In this document: piece after piece, positions 12,611 through 27,600 of the stretch | Layout of the letters: every line of letters starts with the position of its first letter | Numbering within the stretch: the stretch's first letter is position 1 | Source of the DNA: Moniliophthora roreri | Taxonomy: Eukaryota > Basidiomycota > Agaricomycetes > Agaricales > Marasmiaceae | DNA length: 64,000 bases | Reading direction: 5' to 3' | NCBI GenBank assembly: GCA_001466705.2 | Contig: LATX02000174.1 | Span: 372,001 to 436,000, forward strand | Translations under genes and position numbers: made by a program | The notes under the pieces: generated by a model | Databases searched by the model: none | Seen by the model: only the letters and a program-made list of their open reading frames with translations | What the model was told of the DNA's origin: nothing

Positions 12611-13492
12611 TCACCTAATGACTATGAATCCAACATAGCATTCCAAGGCTGAGTAAAAAGCATTGGTGCAACAAATTTTTGGGACTAATGATGAGAAGAT
12701 ACAAATTACAAGAATTTCTGGTGTAGTAAGGTGTGGTTTTTGTCTCAGCACACTTGGCCTCATCGCTCCTGAAGAAAGAATTAGCCAGGGTTGTCGGTAA
12801 CAGTGCTTTAATGTATACCATGATGAGAACCAAATTACTCTGCACATTAATGTCAACTTCTTGCCTCTCAAAAACAATTCCGGAGACTTACTGTTATTCA
12901 CGCCACTGTACATGTTACCATCCCCATCAAATCTCTTCTTAAACTGATGGTTGGGAGTGGAAGATGGCGGAGGGCTAGGGTCGTAACTGCGATCTCCTTT
13001 CCTTTCCATTATGACACCAGTATTGACACCATTGAACATATTGCCAGACCTGTTGTCACCCTCAAACCTCGCATTCGAGAAGTTATTACTCTCTTTGCCA
13101 GGCATGCTACTGTGAGTATCAGCATGATTATTCTTGGTAACTTTTGTGCCGCCGAACGCCGCCATTGAGAAGTTATTGACAAGGTTTTGAGGTTTTGCCA
13201 TATTAACGCCATTGTGCATGGTACTCCGGTTGTTTGTGCCGCTGAATGTCGCGTTTGAAAAATTGTTTTGAGTGTCTCCAGCTACGGCCGTTCCACCACG
13301 CCCAATGTGGTTGACACCATTATTCATGGTACCCCCTCCATTGTTGTCACCATCAAACTTCGCATTGGAGAACTGATTGAATTGATGATGGTCCCTTTGA
13401 CGGTAGTCAATATGATTGACGCCATTGTCCATGACACCACGCCCACGATTCTCGCCACTGAATTTTGCGTTAGAGAAGTTATTCTCTGGCAT
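12611..13492 (-). CDS. Six-repeat Asn/Gly-motif protein (family member 1)
   Basis: Two exons, 13492-12892 and 12768-12611, join in phase 1 and close in frame (759 nt, 252 aa). The start chosen is the ATG reading MPENNFSNAKF, preceded by a pyrimidine-rich leader like those of other members; the frame stays open upstream of it. Exon 1 holds six tandem motif copies of about 22 residues with linkers, for example NNFSNAKFSGEN...MDNGVN, NQFSNAKFDGDN...MNNGVN and NNFSNARFEGDN...MFNGVN; the fourth is degenerate (NNFSMAAFGGTK). Exon 2 is hydrophobic in part (EILVICIFSSLVPKICC) and may be a membrane anchor. Function unknown. The regular F-x-x-A-x-F-x-G-x-N spacing suggests a stacked beta or amyloid-like fold (inference). 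Confidence 0.75.
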   Translation of the reverse strand: MPENNFSNAKFSGENRGRGVMDNGVNHIDYRQRDHHQFNQFSNAKFDGDNNGGGTMNNGVNHIGRGGTAVAGDTQNNFSNATFSGTNNRSTMHNGVNMAKPQNLVNNFSMAAFGGTKVTKNNHADTHSSMPGKESNNFSNARFEGDNRSGNMFNGVNTGVIMERKGDRSYDPSPPPSSTPNHQFKKRFDGDGNMYSGVNNSKSPELFLRGKKLTLMCRVIWFSSWYTLKHCYRQPWLILSSGAMRPSVLRQKPHLTTPEILVICIFSSLVPKICCTNAFYSALECYVGFIVIR

Positions 13493-13659
13493 GAAGGAAG
13501 ACGATGGTGGTGAAGAAATAGAGACAAAGGCGGTGTGTTCAGGAACGGTATTTATGATTTTGACACCTATGCAGACAAGACATGATAAGTTAGAATCCTC
13601 AAGCATCTGCCAGACAAGGGTACAATGTGATATTCTGTACCTATAGGCACCAGACACGG

Positions 13660-14450
13660 TATCTTTGGACTAATGAAAGCTGTAAGTCAATCATATACAA
13701 CAAGTAAAAGAGCAAAACTTGCTTCTCAACCAGACTAGACGAAAGTAAAGGATGAGGAAGAGAGAAAATGAGCGAAGAAGCGGATAAGCTGTGCACATGT
13801 AAAGTTAAAGGCAATCATATGACATTTCCTTATGCAGAACAAACCTGGCATTTCCAGCGTAACATGTTCTTTATCTTCCGGGGAACAAGGCAGGCACAGA
13901 ATACTCAGCGATGGTTTTTGAATTCAAGTTAAGTTTGGGACTAACCTTGAAAAAGAGCCTGAGAATAAATATCCTCTGGTATAATGAGGCGCGACATTGA
14001 TACCGATGGGGCCGGGAATATTAGCCAGGGCGCTGCCATCCATAGAAGGAAAAGCTTGATATCGCCGAGCTTAATATAGCGTTACGGACTTATGTGAGAA
14101 TGTGGGTTGGTGCTGGCCTCAAAATGAAGGTCAGGTCAAGCTGAGGTAGGAGGCTCTTAACATGTAAAATTTGAAACATACCAGTACAAGTCTACCATAT
14201 ATAAACCACTACTTTTCATCATATCCTCAGATCTTCCCAGTAAAAGCCACTCTGAGTAGATACTGGAGTCATGCTAAGTTTCAACAATGAGATACCTGCA
14301 CACAGGCCAGGGGTATTACCTGAAGACACAAGAAATGGGCTCACACACCTGAGTCATTATTTTGATGTCACGTTCCATGAAATTGAGGCTGAACTGTTAG
14401 AGCAACATTGAGTGCGAACGAAGGGCTTCCAAAACAAATGCTATAGAATT
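13660..14450. other. Intergenic
   Basis: No gene seen. It separates the divergent members at 13492 (minus) and 14730 (plus). Confidence 0.4.
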
Positions 14451-14470
14451 TGGGCGCCTCGCCAGAGAAG
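14451..14470 (+). promoter_or_regulatory. Recurrent TGGGCG box upstream of family genes
   Basis: TGGGCGCCTCGCCAGAGAAG. Close variants lie at 21987-22006 and 35432-35451, upstream of the plus-strand members at 22496 and 35867, and at 27492-27510 and 60989-61008 without an obvious gene. Possible shared upstream element or duplicated flank. Confidence 0.4.
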
Positions 14471-14664
14471 TTTGGCCGTTGAGCGCGGAGCGGCCGATAT
14501 TCAAGCTTATTTGACTTCAAGTCAAGCGGCTTACTTGAGTTCATCGGATGGAAGCCGCAACGCCTGGCACCATAAAGGCGCCGAGGATGAACGGCAGCTT
14601 CCTCTTCTGGCATGGAAAAGAAACAATACACATAGGCCACGTGGTCCGCTCCGGGCGATGCTTT

Positions 14665-14670
14665 TATAAA
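14665..14670 (+). promoter_or_regulatory. TATA box of the motif-Cdc48 fusion gene
   Basis: TATAAA 65 nt before the ATG at 14730, followed by a pyrimidine-rich leader nearly matching those of the members at 22496 and 35867. This supports transcription from the small-gene promoter. Confidence 0.65.
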
Positions 14671-14729
14671 CCTAGGATCACCCCCTTCCTCTACTTTAAC
14701 ACCACTATCTCCTCCTTTGTTATTTGCTC

Positions 14730-17801
<3,072 letters not shown>

Positions 17802-19500
17802 ATAGAAAAGAGTTCAAGGTTGGGAACACTGGATACATAGTACAAGACTAGGCCAGTATTTATACTACAGTAGTGTTTAGGGATGCAAGATATAAGGAAA
17901 TAGTATATGAAAGCTAAATTGGCTTGGGTGTCTAATACAACAAGGGGAAGGAACAAGACATCTGAGGAGAATAGGTCTTTGCACTATTGCAGAACCCCTT
18001 CAGTGACACAATATTGCCTGTATACTCATCATTGGCTGGTTGGGGAAGTTCTCCTCACACTAATAATTTTGAAGCAGACTCCAATAGTTCAAGTTTTGCA
18101 GCAAGTGTTGCTCAGAGGCCTGACATAGGGATGAGTGTAAAGTTATGTGTATTTGACATCACTTCAAAGGTTGTAATTTTTTGATTTGGATAATATGCAG
18201 AAATGATCATACACCAGCAAAATGTCCTCCTGAACACAAGTAAATTGCAATGCCCAAAATCAATTGCAACCTCTGAAATTCTTGCAGGCCCTTGCAACAC
18301 AAGTTGAGTTGTGGCAAGGAGGATATAATTTGATTGTGGGGTAATTGCAATTTGATCGCAACTGATTTCATTGATTTTAACCCACTTGCCACAACTCAAC
18401 TTGTGTTGCAAGGGCCTGCAAGAATTTCAGAGGTTGCAATCTACTTATAACAGGCACTATATGTATATGTGGGGGGTGAAAAAAATCATAGTTGAGGGCA
18501 TTAAATAATTTCAAGGCTACCACCTGCCAGGCTTGGACCCAGGGCCTGCCAGCTACATTAGTAAGCATGTAAACCAATACTCACAATATGAGCCACAAAG
18601 CCATTGCTACACAAACATTAGTACCACCCATTAAGATGGTTCATTACAATTGCCTTAGATGAGGTTCCAACCAATATAATAATTTCAGCCTACTGCAAAT
18701 TAATTAAAATCATGCTGCAATATAGTTGCAATTAGCTACAACTACTCTATCTGGCTGCAAGGTAGTTAAAATCATGCTGCAATATGACTGCAATAGCATT
18801 GCAATCAAATGTAAGAATTTCAGGTCACTTCAAGGGTACTACAAGTAGGTTGCCAACTCTGCTTTGGTTGCAATTTAATTATGAGCTTATTACAATGGTG
18901 TTGCACTCTGATTATATTTTACTGCAATTATTTTATTTAGATGCAAGCATTGAAATTAATTGTAATTTAATTGTACTGTACTTGTGTCCATCAGGACATT
19001 TTGCTTGTGTACCACTTCAGACAGTCATGATAGTTATGCATCTGCGTCCGGCTGTGCTGGGAAGGAGAAATCCAATAATGCAGGTAGCACTGCTAGTACT
19101 GATCAAGGACTATAAGTTTGCTCGAAATGGCGTTTATTTCGGTGGTTCTTTACATACTATTGATTCCTTTTACCCGGATGCTCACTTCCTCCGAGTCGCA
19201 CTGTGGCTGAGCTTCATTCGTAACAGCTTTATCGCCGGGGGTTGATTTTGCCATTTAAGAAGTATGGAACTCAGATCAGATACACGGCCATCATTATCAC
19301 TTCCTTGGATGGTCTTTCAGTGTTGCATCTGTCTAACTATAAATGAGGCGCCTATCTCGGGATGAATATCTCGCCCTAACGTCCTGTATTCGGATGATTG
19401 CCTCCCATGATTACCTTACGTACTTGTGTGTAGCGCCGGAGGTCAAGTTCCACAGACGTCGGACGTCCCGCGATAAAAAGGCAATGTATGATCATCCAAA
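17802..19500. other. AT-rich gene-poor island after the fusion gene
   Basis: Lower GC than its surroundings. It is full of TTGCAA/TGCAAT words, contains a perfect inverted repeat (18263-18440), and has no convincing exon. The 153-codon plus frame at 18784-19245 lies in this low-complexity DNA and is probably chance. Likely remains of transposable elements. Confidence 0.5.
18263..18440. repeat. Perfect 56-bp inverted repeat with 66-bp loop
   Basis: Arms 18263-18318 and 18385-18440 are exact reverse complements over 56 bp, beginning ATTGCAACCTCTGAAATT. A perfect arm in otherwise decayed DNA suggests recent origin: a foldback element or a small transposon with long TIRs. No target duplication identified. 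Confidence 0.85.
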
Positions 19501-19504
19501 CTAG

Positions 19505-19510
19505 TATAAA
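19505..19510 (+). promoter_or_regulatory. TATA box of family member 3
   Basis: TATAAA 66 nt before the ATG at 19571, the same spacing as in the other plus-strand members. Confidence 0.6.
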
Positions 19511-19570
19511 GAGCTCGTCCAAATTTTTGGTCACTAGCACAGAACGACTTAGCCATCTCTCCATCTAATC

Positions 19571-20243
19571 ATGTCAACCTACAACGAAAGGACTGTAGCC
19601 GTCACAAAGGAACATCCACCCGAAAACAATATCAATGCCGATCTCCGTCGTATGCGCCTGGAGGCTCGCGAAAAGCGACGCAAACTGGCCGAGGTTGGAA
19701 CTGATTCCACCAACAAACACGCCGACAGCACTCACGCTAGCGGTACCATTAATAACTTCTCTGATGCCAAGTTCAGCGGCGACAACATAAGTGATGGTGA
19801 CATGAGTAACGGTGTGAATAATGGTGTGTATTTGTCTGTCGAACTGTGTTTTCGGAAAACTAAGCGAACAATCATGTACAGTGCATAGATATTCTGGTGG
19901 GTTATCAAGCGCGACGAGTATCAATAACCCTGGCTGACCATTTGATCTCAGGGGAGAATGGCGACAAGAATGAACCTACCAAGGAGAACAACAAGTACTC
20001 GGATGAGAGTGAGACTACCGATTCTAGAAGAGAGACTGGCATGAGCAGACCAGGTGGCACACACAATAACTTCTCAAACACGACCTTCAGCGGCAGAAAC
20101 CTCGGGAAGGGCAACACATATAATGGTGTAAATAACTGTATGTTCCTATCTGCTGCATAGCACCTTCTAAAACTGAAATAAAAACGTCAATCCTAGTCTC
20201 TTAGCGAGTAAAGCATCTGGGTAAACGGCACCATGAGTCAGGA
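19571..20243 (+). CDS. Two-motif Asn/Gly protein with basic N-terminal helix (family member 3)
   Basis: Exons 19571-19823 and 19952-20137, then a likely two-base final exon 20242-20243 completing a TGA; 441 nt, 146 aa. Each of the first two exons carries one motif copy: NNFSDAKFSGDN...MSNGVNN and NNFSNTTFSGRN...YNGVNN. The first intron (GTGTGT donor) splits the codon after GVNN in phase 1. Residues about 20-38 (DLRRMRLEAREKRRKLAEV) should form a charged helix. No membrane segment seen. The gene at 28975 on the other strand has the same plan (basic helix, motif, phase-1 intron, charged linker, motif), so the two are paralogues. The last exon is the least certain part. Function unknown. Confidence 0.7.
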
Positions 20244-20450
20244 TTGAGTGAAGTAAAGTGCATTCCACCTGCGAGGAGTATTAGCTACATATTCATTCGA
20301 GCCATGGACAGAGATAATGCCTTTCCTGATTCCATAGGGTCCACAATCAAATTAACTGCACCACGCTTCCAATTCATTTTCTTTGAGATCTTGAACACGA
20401 AATGATGTCTTCCTGGTGCTCGCCATCTATGTCTTCACTGGCAGTTCATG
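20160..20450. repeat. 3' flank shared with 36560-36720
   Basis: Downstream of family member 3 there is a block (ATGCCTTTCCTGATTCCATA and onward to GAGATCTTGAACACGAAA) that recurs, diverged, downstream of member 6 near 36600-36710 and in part near 23240 after member 4. It shows that whole genes with flanks were duplicated. Confidence 0.5.
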
Positions 20451-21986
20451 TAAGTAGGGCATTCATTATTGAGACCAGACTTGTATCCAAGAGAAGCTCG
20501 ATTCGGTTGTTAGTGAGTGAGTGATTTAAGGGAAAGCGGGGCGGGAAACGCACTAGCGGGTGAAGTTTTGTGAGAATGAACGAGTCGAAGACTAAGACGA
20601 TACGTCATCAAACATTTCAGTCGGAGCTCTAAACGGTCTAAGCCTAGTAACGAAGCAGCCTGGCTTTCTCATTTCCTCCATCATCGGAAGACGACTTGAG
20701 CGGCGAGGTACACCAGCTGTCTGCGTGTTATGGGTACTCTTGATAAGCAATCACAGACAGAACAGCCCACTTATAAACTACGTAGAACTTCAAAGGCCCG
20801 CAAGAGATATTAATTCCAAATAGGTGCGCTCTCCGCTAGTTTCGATGACCCACCATCTAGATGATATTGACATTAATAGTACAGGTCCATTTAGACTCTA
20901 GAATGCCCAATATCTGGAACGTGGGGCTTCGCCAAATCCACCGGCCTGAATCACATATCTGTAATGAGGATGACAGAGTTCTAGTTCGAGGATGGAATGG
21001 ATAAGAGGTCAGGAAGTTGGGGAGATAGACTCGGACAACGAGGTACGCTTCGCTATCTCTTTGAAATCTTCCACACCTTGAAATGGAAATCAGGGAATAC
21101 TGCCATGACGTATCCTCTTCTTTCCGGGACCGACATCGACTCGGGAGCATGAACCCTTGATTCTCGAGAATACTGTCGCTAGTGGGCCTTTTTCCCTCAA
21201 TCCCCACCAGGCTCTGACGTTCAGATTCGAACGACATATACACCAAGTCCACCCCCTCCCAATGCTCAGACCTTTGGAGATGCTCCCGATCGTATACGAA
21301 GGTTAGCATCATTTTCGATGCCAGGAATCAGAAGTGCGCGTACGCGACTATAGTATATCTCTGCTGCGCATGCGAATCAATCACGGTCTCATTCGGTCAC
21401 GGTCTGCCTGCATGAGCATCAACCACAACGTGGCTAGTACTCGCTCAAGTTTCAGGAATGACATAAGGACGGAGGAGAATGGAGGGATGGAGGAGAAACG
21501 GAGGAACGGAGGGATGGAGAGATAGAGGGATAGATAGATAGGGGTGGGAATGGGAGGGGAGAAGGCTATGGGTTGGAGAATTGGTAGTGGGGAGGTTGGA
21601 GGAGTAACATGGGAGATCTCCAAATCACGGTCAGCACTCGACATGAAATATCACGACTTTTGCTTGATTTTGGAGGGTAGATTGTCCCGGTTGATGTCGT
21701 GGATTGGACTGGACTACATCACCAAGTGCCCTGGACCACTTCGTTATCATTCGTCGGAAGATTACGAACAATTGGGTTGGACCTTCGAGATACTATACTA
21801 CCATTGGCCGCACTATAAGTACAAGACCCCAAGTCTAGCAAGAACATCTACACTCCAGTTTCTACGTTCAGGAGTGCAATCTGAACAGCATTCTCTCATG
21901 CACAGCTTCACGCAACTGACGTTGAAGTTGGGCGCTGAAAGATATGAGAAAAGAAGAACTATGAGAGCCTTCATGTAGCCTGGATT
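20451..21986. other. Gene-poor stretch with purine-rich tract
   Basis: Minus 20857-21312 is an open frame of 151 codons with no recognised domain. 21465-21600 is a GGA/GAT-rich simple-sequence tract (GGAGGGATGGAGGAGAAACG), which creates long artificial frames on both strands. No supported gene. Confidence 0.4.
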
Positions 21987-22433
21987 TGGGCGCTTCGCCG
22001 GAGAATGACATGATAAATGTTCACATTGCCCTCTGATTAATAAGGCAGAAGGCTCCATGCGGTCTCTGTATGTCAGCTTGAGTTAGAGTTTCAACAGATA
22101 CTCGTGTTGGTATCATTACGAACTTGGTCTACGGGTGCTCTACTGATACCACCCCCGACAGTACAATCTATCCCTCCATTTTTCCAATGGCAGTGGATGA
22201 TGCCGACCATGTTTCCAGGGCTTTTATGCCATTGGGTATGAGCGCTGTACGAGCCGGTTTTGAAGGTTTGAACAGGATAGAAAGCCGGTTGAAACGGGGA
22301 ATAGTATAAGGTTCAATCTGACGGGATCTAATTTATGTTTAATTTCGTCAGTACCACATTGTTATGGTATGTAAATTTGGTATTGGCATGTGGGCTCCTG
22401 GTTTAGTTGTAACCCGAGGCACTCTTTGCAAGT

Positions 22434-22439
22434 TATAAG
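22434..22439 (+). promoter_or_regulatory. TATA-like box of family member 4
   Basis: TATAAG 62 nt before the ATG at 22496, followed by the shared pyrimidine-rich leader ending GCTCATG. Confidence 0.5.
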
Positions 22440-22495
22440 CCTACGATTGTTCATTCTTCTCTACTTAATACCACCGTTTCCTACTTTAGCTGCTC

Positions 22496-23079
22496 ATGTT
22501 TAACAATAACCGCGATTTCAAAATCCACGGTAGCGCCATCAATAACGTTGGTGGAGACCAGGTCAATCACAACGGTGACTCCCACAACACCCACAACGAC
22601 TTCAGGAGTGCAAATTTCAAAAATGAAAATCATGGGGAAGGTATGATGAACACTGGCGTAAACAATAGTGCGTTCTCGTTCTCCGGACTCTTCACCTTCG
22701 AGAAACTGACCAATATTCAGTAACAGCCCCAACTCGCCGTGGTATGTTCCTCAACTCTCACCTCGGTAGTAATGGCTGAATATCACGCCAACCGGTAAAA
22801 GGTCAAACGAAGGGAAACCGAAAGGGTCGAGATTCCACAGTGACACCTCGTAGACCACGCCGTAGCGACAACGATGAGGACCACAGCAGTCGTAGCGATG
22901 ATGATGATGAAGATCGACAACCTCATGCACAACGTGCTGCACGAGCATTACAAGTACAGGCGCCGAATCAGTTAGCATGGTGGCAGAGACTTGACGAGCT
23001 GGTTTTACTTCGAATATTCGTATTCATGACTGTCTTGTTCGTTTCGGTCTACTTCTGGAATATGTATCGTGCACCATGA
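22496..23079 (+). CDS. Small Asn/Gly-motif protein with C-terminal membrane helix (family member 4)
   Basis: Exons 22496-22667 and 22802-23079 join in phase 1 (GTGCGT donor) and close in frame: 450 nt, 149 aa. Exon 1: MFNNNRDFKIHG, then NNVGGDQVNHNG and NDFRSANFKNEN...NTGVNN. Exon 2 starts with a basic stretch (KGNRKGRD...PRRPRR), then an Asp/Arg/Ser-rich linker (SDNDEDHSSRSDDDDED), then QLAWWQRLDELVLLRIFVFM leading into a single membrane helix and the end NMYRAP. This is the architecture of a tail-anchored protein: N-terminal motif facing the cytosol, helix in a membrane (inference). The closest relative in the window is the gene at 35867. Confidence 0.78.
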
Positions 23080-23389
23080 CGAGCTACGTAGGGTGTAAAC
23101 TGCTGTAATCTGAATTGACCGGTTCTACTGGGGTTGCGGTACGAGATAACTAATGTATCCAGTTTCTGGATTTCACCTGTGGATAAATCAATCACAAATT
23201 CAAAGCCATGCACAGAAACGCACGCAGCAAGGCCAACAGTATTGACGCCTTTCCTGCTCCCGTCCGTAGTCCTCATACTGTGCCGGTACAATCGGGTCTG
23301 GAATATAAACTGAAAATCCGAGCGCGCGTCTCTACGTCTCTCCATCCCTATTTCATCACGAGCCATGGCGGGAAAAAGCAGCATTGCTC
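23080..23389. other. Intergenic
   Basis: 3' flank of family member 4, partly matching the flank of the gene at 35867. No gene seen. Confidence 0.4.
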
Positions 23390-24600
23390 TTGCTCATGCA
23401 GGAGAGACCGAGAGCAAGCTCGCGAATGATCAATAGCGAAGGTATATCGTATATGTCCCATATAGAGTATGAAGCGCAATAAGTACCAACGTCAGGGATA
23501 CTTGAGTACTGTACCATTTGGATCACTTCGACAGAGGCCTCATGCATGATGTCGGGCGTGAGGTGACATGACATCAATCGAACCTTCTTCCTCTTCATAG
23601 CCTAGACATGGAGAGCGGATTCAGTGTCTCTAAGAGCAAGAGTTGGGAGATAGAGACACATACTTAGCATTTCAACGCGCTGAACACCTCAAACTTCTTT
23701 CCTAGAGCCAGGTAACACGTAGCAACCACTGACACCCGCACACGTGTAAATCTGGTCCAAGGTTGTATGGTTCCTGCTACGCTAGATCTCGAGACGACTC
23801 GCCGGTAGCACAGAGAGCTGTCGGATAACGGATGCCACATAACGGTGCCTTTTAGCGCAGGGATAAGGCATGTCAAGAGGAGCGGTGACCTTTTGCAGCC
23901 AGTGGTGCTTGACGAAGAAGATACTTTGGTGGTGGCGTTGGTGTTGACAACAAGTGTTTCCGGTTGTGTATGGACGCAATCTACTGCCCCGAATGATGGG
24001 AAACAGCGGAAAAACGAAAGTGAAAGTGATAATGTGTCGAAAAATACGGGGTAATGCGAAATAGATTGACGGGAATTGCGATAGGATAGGAGCAGATCCG
24101 CAGAGGTGGAAGGCTGCCGGATACTGAGCCCGAAGATACTATTACTGTGGAGATGTTATCCATCATCACCATACACTTGGGAGTTGTGGAATGAGCATCC
24201 ACACATACCTTGTCTATCCCCAGCACAAGTCCAACATCCAACACCGTCCTTCGTTTCTTGGATCAAAGTGTCGTCTTCGAGCGATACTTATTGAGGTTTA
24301 GCAATGTGGCTCGGTTCGCCAACTTTCAGAAACCTACTAACTAGAGCTCTTGACCCTCGACCTTCTACTAAATCTTGTCATGCCTAATATTGGGAAGAAT
24401 TTTGTCTGATGTGATGGAAGATGGGAGCACGGTGACGAAACAACCGAGTCCCGAGTCGCGGCTGGCAACCGTCATGAGGTAAATGGCTGATAAGATGCTG
24501 CCGGTCTGATAAGCCCTTATCATCCTTGATAATCGCCTAAGCCCGTGGGGTCGTGCGAAAGGTCCAGCCGCTAGCTCTTGCTTGGTGACTTCCATCGTCT
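23390..24600 (-). repeat. Dispersed decayed repeat R1, copy 2
   Basis: Shares with the other copies the block read on the minus strand as SLEDDTLIQETKDGVG and the stretch around CACAACCGGAAACACTTG. On the minus strand near 23664-23876 a frame reads RFTRVRVSVVATCYLALGKK, matching the 41.5 kb copy (KFTRVQVSVVAVCYLVLGK). Conservation of protein frames between copies suggests a former coding gene. Confidence 0.6.
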
Positions 24601-27600
24601 ATCGTTTTTCGTCTTCCTTATAGGCTCGTACACACTAAAACCAAAATTCATCGATATAAAAAAAGGAAGAACTCAGGCTAGAAAAGGTTAAGGACCAAGG
24701 TATGTCATGACTCTTTGTAACCTCCCAAACACACTGATGACGATGACAAGGAGGACGTCTCTGCATGCACCAACAGAACACATCCGCCTTTATCCTCCAA
24801 CTCTGCTAGATCGAAGATTATTCCATGACAGCCCCCCCACGATCTCATTACCCTACATATCTGCTCCTTATGGTGGAGAGCTTCGGTAGCACCGCAAACA
24901 GGGGAATACGAAAATTTTCAACATTAGGTTTCCCTCTCCGATGCACTCTCTGCTCTCAGGAAGCAAGCGGTTTATACAACCTCAAGTGTCGACATGTCAC
25001 ACGAAACACCTCGCCTAAATACATCCTGCATTCGAGAAGATTCCTTACACATCGAAAAACTCCTTGGCAGGTTACTAGAAGCTCGCCAATAACAGCACCG
25101 AAAGCACCGACTATCCGTGATCCGGGCCCTGCGAGTCAATGAAGATTGAAGAAATAGTCGAATACCGCCAGTGGTGGAAGTAGGAAGGGGAAGGAGATAG
25201 GGAAAGCGAAGCAAGGATAATGTCGTGAATTCCAGAAGTTCTCTGCATTGGTATGTCTCGTTTTCTTTTCGAGCCCCTAAAGGTACTGAATCTTGCCTTT
25301 AGTAGTTAGTATCACGTCACCTGATCGCGATGCCTGTACAGCCTTGACTTGACAAGCTCTTGTTCGTCTTGTTCGTCTTGTTCGTCTTCATATGCCCCGG
25401 GCTCGGTTGGCGACACGTCTGCGACAGAAGGATTCTTCTGCTTCGATGCACTCTTACCATTTGATACCATTTGGATCATCTACATCTGCCCAGTACCCAT
25501 GCCACGCGAAATCAGATTTTCGGGGCTCGGAAACACCTCACCATGCGGGATAACGTTCGCAGTCACGAGTGCTCAGGCCCACCCATATCGATATCGACAT
25601 TACGCTTCAGACTGTCGTCGTTGGTGCCAGCTGGTCTTTACTCACTGACAAAGGACTCGTAGCTGCGGGCGGAAGATTCACTGTGGATCGAGAGCGGTTC
25701 ACTCGGTCTTGTCAGTATTATCTCCCTGAGGCAGACCGCGATCGCTGCTACTCTTCCCGTAATCCCACCTCTCCTCGGGCAGGTTACATACAACCGCCTG
25801 GCATCAATAGCCCTCATTTTGAGGTCGAGCATACAGAACAGTCGTGCTAGCTCGCTTGCTAACTCAAAGAAGCGAGACGTATCTTCCTGTCACTACTCCG
25901 CTCATAAATGAACATGGTCTGCTACATTCCTTCTATGGTGGGAGAGCAGTACAAGATTTTTGGATCTTTACTCTCGGATTTTTTACGGTGAACTGGGTTA
26001 ATACTTCATGCCATTGCGTGGAGTCGCGCGAAACATCGAGCGGAAAGACGTGCAAGCCCCGCTTCTTCAGATTTTTTATGACTTCCATCAATCTGGTGCC
26101 AGGACGCTCGCCTTTCGATCCGTGATGAGGAAGTGTCCATACATTCCTCCCCGAAGCTAAAATGCCTTCGATATATCTGATCACCGGTCAAAAAGAGACA
26201 GCAGATCGGTTCCACGCACACTTCTTCATACCTTTTCCCTTACATCCTCGCAGGGTATTGCTTTGACGCAGGAAATTCGTATTTGGGAGGAACGGAGAAG
26301 CCTAGAATTAAACCTGAAGATTGTGGTAAAATGGTGAGTTACTGTTAACACCTCTCTTTTCGTCCCACTTTGGTTCATTCGGACCTCCAATCGTCAGGCA
26401 GGAAATAATGGTTAAGCTCTAGCTCTGCAGCGAGTCTGCAAAGCCGAAGCTTTATGCTGCTAATCTGTCGAGTTGCCCATTCAGCTGGCATTCTCTTTCG
26501 GGCCAGAGAATTGAGCAATAGTGGTTTTAGAAGTGGGATACAGGGGAGACGATGAAGAGATTCTCCGAAAAACGGCAAAGCGTCGCATAAGTCTCGTTTT
26601 CTCTTCAAGCCTTCAGAGATTCTGAGTTCTCCCTCTGTTATAGTAGTGGCCGTATCTAAATCGCGAAAGAAACATAGAATTACCTCCATCCTTGTCACCC
26701 TAGCGAAATCTGCACCCGTGCCAATCTATACAGTTACACCACCACTACGTATAACGCATTCTGGCCACACCTGATGCTTGCTTTGCACCTGTAGAGCAAA
26801 GCAAGTCATCAGCATTCACCACACACACCGCACTGTACCCTGGAGTGGAGTAGTTACCGAGAGCCTCTTTGTCCGGGCAAAATGCTAGAGAGAAGAAGAG
26901 ATTTCGGTTCAGTTCAAATGGGCATCTGATGGGATAGGTGGCGGATCATCGGGATCACTTTTGGAGAGGCAATTGGTCTTCTCTGGTTCCGCACATGAAG
27001 GAGCTTTCACAGAAACTGTTTGTTTTCATAGTCGTCTTCTCGTGCCTAATCCTGTGTAAGGGATCTTTTACAGTGTCGGGTGGCTTACCGGATCGAAAGG
27101 CTCCGTATGCCGTCATCAGTCTATCTTTCACTAGCTGGTCATGGTCATGGTCATGGGATGGATTCGTGGCGTAGCGCGCTTACCCATTATATATGGGAAG
27201 AAGCTGAGTTTTGGTGCTAGGGCTATGCTAAACTTCGACTAAAGGCTTCCGGTACTTTCACAGAATTTCCGCCCCCTTAAAACTGGTTCATGAATCATGC
27301 TTCTAACAGGGGGACGCCTGCATCGGGGGAGTATTACTCGAAGTCATGAGAGCTAGACCCTTTACGGAGATCAATCTGCGTATTGTTCTTCTGTGTCAAC
27401 CGGTTTAGGCTAAATTGTGAAAGGGAACGTAGATGAAAGAATTGGGAGCGAAGAAAGGGCTGATAAGAATTTGGGTCATTCGTGGACAGGTTGGGCGCCC
27501 CGCAGAGAAGCTTAGCATTGCCTCTGAGCGCCTAGGAATGACAGATGTCCAAAGATATGACTTTCACAGTTCTCGCGATAATCCGGGTCGTCAGCTTCGG

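Noticed and set aside
18784..19245. 153-codon plus-strand frame
   Set aside because: Lies in AT-rich repeat DNA with TGCAA words; hydrophobic residues reflect base composition and no homology is recognised.
21381..21978. Frames of 87 and 144 codons across the GGA-rich tract
   Set aside because: The long open frames come from purine-rich simple sequence lacking stops; no domain or splice support.
22751..22978. Minus-strand His-rich frame
   Set aside because: Antisense of the Asp/Arg linker (GATGATGAT) of member 4.
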